Shown: one piece after another, positions 61,340 to 64,000 of the stretch
Layout: each line of letters starts with the position of its first letter
How positions within the stretch are numbered: position 1 is the stretch's first letter
Origin: Neocallimastix lanati (nom. inval.)
Lineage: Eukaryota > Neocallimastigomycota > Neocallimastigomycetes > Neocallimastigales > Neocallimastigaceae
Length of the DNA stretch: 64,000 nucleotides
Assembly (NCBI GenBank): GCA_016946835.1
Contig: JACVTC010000100.1
Location: 493,501 to 557,500 of the forward strand
Direction of reading: 5' to 3'
Translations under genes and position numbers: made by a program
Notes under the pieces: generated by a model
What the model was told of the DNA's origin: nothing
Seen by the model: only the letters and a program-made list of their open reading frames with translations
The model's database searches: none

Positions 61340-61610
61340 TCAGCTCAGATTATTTGGCTGACTTTACTCAGCTCAAAATATTATTATTCATTTGGCTGAC
61401 TTTATTCAGCTCAGAGTATTTTTAACCATTTGGCTGACTTTACTCAGCTCAAAATATTTTAACCATTTGGCTGACTTTACTCAGCTCAAAATATTTTAAC
61501 CATTTGGCTGACTTTACTCAGCTCAAAGTATTTTTGTTCATTTTGCTGACTTTACTCAGCTCAAAGTATTTTTGTTCATTTTGCTGACTTTACTCAGCTC
61601 AAAATATTTT
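61340..61610 (-). repeat. Tandem repeat of about 36 bp with internal hairpin in copia leader
   Basis: Seven copies (plus a partial one at the left end) share the core GCTGACTTTACTCAGCTCA. Each core has inverted arms, GCTGA and TCAGC, around a 6-nt loop. Spacers differ (CAAAATATTTTAACCATTTG versus CAAAGTATTTTTGTTCATTT). The array is the only GC-containing part of the leader. Confidence 0.92.
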
Positions 61611-61841
61611 TGCTATTATTTTTATTTATATTTTATTATAAATGATATTTGTATTTGTTTATTTAATTTTTAATTCATCTAAATTTAATATCACATTATG
61701 TTGTAAGATTTCTTGAAAAAAAAATTAATATCATTGAAATATATTTCTTATTTTGAACACATTAGGTTGAGTTATAGTTTTTGTTTAAGTTATATGTTTA
61801 AGATTTATATAAGAGTAAACGTTAAAAAAAAAAAAAAAACT

Positions 61842-61882
<41 letters not shown>

Positions 61883-61974
61883 TAAAACTTTTGAACATTT
61901 ATGACAAAAAAAATATCATTGTTTATATGATCCAAAAAAAATAAAAAAATATAAATATTTATCTTTTGTTATAG

Positions 61975-61994
61975 CTCAATCTGAGGAGATTGAG
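61975..61994 (-). other. Perfect stem-loop beside the 5' LTR
   Basis: The sequence CTCAATCT-GAGG-AGATTGAG (plus strand) has 8-bp perfect arms and a 4-nt loop, about 10 bp inside the 5' LTR boundary. It sits where the primer-binding site is expected. Confidence 0.7.
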
Positions 61995-62004
61995 ACTCTT
62001 AATC

Positions 62005-62188
62005 TATTAACTCAGATGAAAGATTAACAATTCATATTATATTTTCGTATTTATTTATTTATAAAAGTGTTAAGTAAAAATAAAAATAAAAAATACATAA
62101 TGCTTATTTTATACATTTAGATAATTAATTCTATTGGTTAAATATATTAAATATTAATTCTTATATTTGATATTTATCTCATTTCACA
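62005..62188 (-). repeat. 5' LTR of the copia element
   Basis: It is identical to the 3' LTR over all 184 bp. It presumably carries the element promoter, facing away from the kinase gene. It is followed outward by the AATAT target duplication at 62189-62193. Confidence 0.95.
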
Positions 62189-62193
62189 AATAT

Positions 62194-62276
62194 AGTGAAA
62201 TACTTTATGTCATTATCCAGATCAAGAATTGTAGCATAACTTTATAAAACAAATAAAAATTAAAAAAAAAAAAAAA

Positions 62277-62307
<31 letters not shown>

Positions 62308-63071
62308 TTTGAACAGAACAGTAATTTAATAAAAATTAATAAACAAATAAATAAATAAACAGACAAATAAATAAATACTAAACCAACAAATAAATTAACA
62401 GATAAAATGTATAATAAATTTTAGTTTATTAATTAAAAAAAAAAATTGAAATTATTAAATTTAATAATGAATCGTAGGCATTAATAATAAAAACAATCAT
62501 AATAAATTTTTATTAATGATAATAATTATAGTTATTACTATATATATTATTTAAATTTAATTTTTATTTTTTATTTTTATTTTTATTTTTATTTTTTAAA
62601 TTAAAACTTTTATGTTCAACTATTATGTATTTGTTATTTTTTCTTTGAATTATTTTTTAAATAATAATATTAAATGATAAATAATAAAAAAGGAATAGGT
62701 AATAATATTTTAATTAAATAAAATATATATAATTATAAAATACATATATTTTTTTTTAAAAAAAAAGATAGAATAATAAAACATTATAAATAAGAAACTA
62801 TGATTAAAATAATATATTATTTAAATAATATTTTTTAAACATACACATTATATATTAACTACATGGAATTATATAAAATTGTGGATAATAAAAATTAAAA
62901 TGAATATACCTGCACGACACATTTTTTATATATATTAATATATTACAATATATATAAATAAAATGTTATAAATACTTTTATTAATAAACTTAATAAATAT
63001 TTGCTGTAACAATAATAATAATATTTTTAATTTATTAATTTTTTTTTATTAAAAAAAAAAAAAAAAAAAAG
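62194..63071. other. Upstream region of NDR kinase gene
   Basis: The DNA is AT-rich, with ATAA/AAAT repeats near 62280-62400. A possible first exon, 62674-62698 (ATG through an AG/GTAATA donor, phase 1), would join in frame to an acceptor at 63070-63071, but nothing beyond phase and donor quality supports it. Confidence 0.35.
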
Positions 63072-64000
63072 AAATAAAGAATAAAAATACTAATAAAAAA
63101 GAAAATAAATTGGTAATTAATACCAATGAAATTATACAACAAGAGAATAAAACTAAAAATCATGGTACCAATTCGAAATCAACAAATAATAATGAAGATA
63201 GTAAGAGATATGCTATTTCTCCTTTGACCATTGAAAAAACAACAGCAGCTAAAGTTTATTTTGAACAATATTTCGATAATTTACATAAAAATGGTCCAGC
63301 AGGAATGACAAAAAGAAAGCAACAATTAGAAAAAGAAATAGAAAATAAAAATATGTCCAATATAGAAAAAAGAATTATTCGAAAATCATTTATAAATAAA
63401 GAAACAATTCATATGAGAAGTATAAGAGAAAAAATGAGTGTATTATTTTTTTTTATTAATTTCATTTATTAAATTATGATAATTTATAATATGATTAATA
63501 AAAAAATATATATATATATATATATTAAAAAAAAAAAAAAAGATTGATGATTTTGAATTAATTAAAACTATTGGACATGGAGCTTTTGGTATAGTAAAAG
63601 TAATTATTTCCATTACTATAAAATTAATAATAAAATTAAATAATTTTAATAAAAGGAATAATATTATAATACTTTTATATATATATATATATATATATAT
63701 CAAAAATGATATTGACCTTAATAAATGAAATTATTAAAATATTTTTTAAAAATTATGTCCTATATATATATATATAATTTCTTATTATAACTATACTTGT
63801 CTATATTATTATATCATAAAAAATAACATCAATAATAATTTTTAATAATAAATAAATTATTATAATATATATATATATATTTATAATAAAAATTTACATT
63901 AAAAAGTTAGTAAGAGAAAAATCAACAGGTGAAGTTTATGCAGCAAAAGTTCTAAGAAAAGTAGATATGATTAAAAGACATCAAGAGATGCATGTTCGAG
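63072..64000 (+). CDS. CBK1: NDR/Cbk1-family AGC protein kinase (5' part, runs off the window)
   Basis: Visible exons are about 63072-63439, 63543-63599 and 63907 to beyond 64000, all in one frame. The first holds the N-terminal regulatory segment bound by Mob co-activators: SPLTIEKTTAAKVYFEQYF, RKQQLEKEIE, IEKRIIRKSF and HMRSIREKMS. The second starts the kinase domain with IDDFELIKTIGHGAFGIVK (glycine loop). The third has LVREKSTGEVYAAKVLRKVD with the ATP-anchoring Lys in AAK, then HQEMHVR. These match fungal Cbk1/Orb6 and animal NDR kinases, which control polarity and cell separation. The true start is upstream and not settled, because no ATG precedes the conserved part in the first visible exon. 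A copia element lies about 0.9 kb upstream. Confidence 0.88.

Larger units (their letters stand above)
60869..62004 (-). other. Copia leader (5' untranslated region)
   Basis: This 1.1-kb stretch runs between the 5' LTR and the gag ATG on the minus strand. It has no long coding frame. It contains the tandem hairpin repeat (61340-61610), homopolymer runs and, next to the LTR, a perfect 8-bp stem-loop. I could not recognise a standard primer-binding site complementary to a tRNA 3' end. Confidence 0.75.
56225..62188 (-). mobile_element. Full-length Ty1/copia LTR retrotransposon
   Basis: The 5,964-bp element lies on the minus strand. It has identical 184-bp LTRs (56225-56408 and 62005-62188) and a 5-bp target duplication, AATAT, at 56220-56224 and 62189-62193. 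In element orientation the order is 5' LTR, 1.1-kb leader with tandem hairpin repeats, gag, protease, integrase, reverse transcriptase, RNase H, polypurine tract, 3' LTR. Integrase before reverse transcriptase makes it copia (Pseudoviridae-like). Identical LTRs indicate very recent insertion, yet the pol frame is broken at two places downstream of integrase. LTRs begin TGTGAAAT and end GTTAATA rather than the usual CA. Confidence 0.95.

Noticed and set aside
61340-61610. CRISPR-like array
   Set aside because: Repeats are regularly spaced, but the spacers are near-identical and the array lies in a eukaryotic retrotransposon leader. No cas genes are present.
62467-62474. ATG AAT C/GTAGGC as first exon of the kinase
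   Set aside because: Phase fits, but the donor is weak and the exon is seven bases. The 62674-62698 candidate has a better donor, and neither is proven.

Overview
The window is nuclear DNA from a eukaryote with an extremely AT-rich genome. Exons stand out as islands of ordinary codon use in DNA made almost wholly of A/T homopolymers and AAT, AAAAT and TATAT microsatellites. Short GT-AG introns, a STE12-type transcription factor, a PEX26-like tail-anchored protein and an NDR/Cbk1 kinase point to a fungus. The composition, the Asn/Gln-rich proteins and the large trinucleotide arrays fit anaerobic gut fungi (Neocallimastigomycetes) best. That placement is an inference, not something read directly.

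Layout. 0-7.6 kb is gene-free apart from a tRNA-related SINE with a perfect 14-bp target duplication. 7.7-10.2 kb (+) holds a two-exon STE12-like factor. Convergent to it on the minus strand come a five-exon TRAPPC6/Trs33 (12.6-14.6 kb), a 13-exon tomosyn/Sro7/Lgl protein (15.8-21.2 kb) and a three-exon tail-anchored PEX26-like protein (22.8-24.3 kb). A decayed Ty1/copia reverse transcriptase fragment (25.5-26.0 kb) separates these from a 12-exon PSMD5 proteasome-assembly chaperone on the plus strand (26.4-33.7 kb). About 10 kb of repeat-rich, gene-free DNA follows, with a 51-bp minisatellite. Next comes a two-exon gene (43.6-45.2 kb, +) with a helix-turn-helix domain of bacterial/phage appearance and a long Asn/Gln-rich tail. 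Another 11 kb has no intact gene, but contains a short relic that resembles a B-family DNA polymerase. 56.2-62.2 kb is a full-length Ty1/copia retrotransposon on the minus strand, with identical 184-bp LTRs and a 5-bp target duplication, but a broken pol. The window ends inside an NDR/Cbk1-type kinase gene (63.1 kb to the edge, +).

How the genes relate. The host genes are not an operon. By family knowledge several belong to polarized growth and secretion: TRAPPC6 (vesicle tethering), tomosyn/Sro7 (exocytic SNARE control), NDR/Cbk1 (morphogenesis) and STE12 (filamentation or mating transcription). PSMD5 serves proteasome assembly. For the six complete gene models, exon phases were checked by hand across every junction, and each model gives one uninterrupted frame from ATG to stop. 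The kinase model was checked only across its visible exons, and its first exon is unknown.
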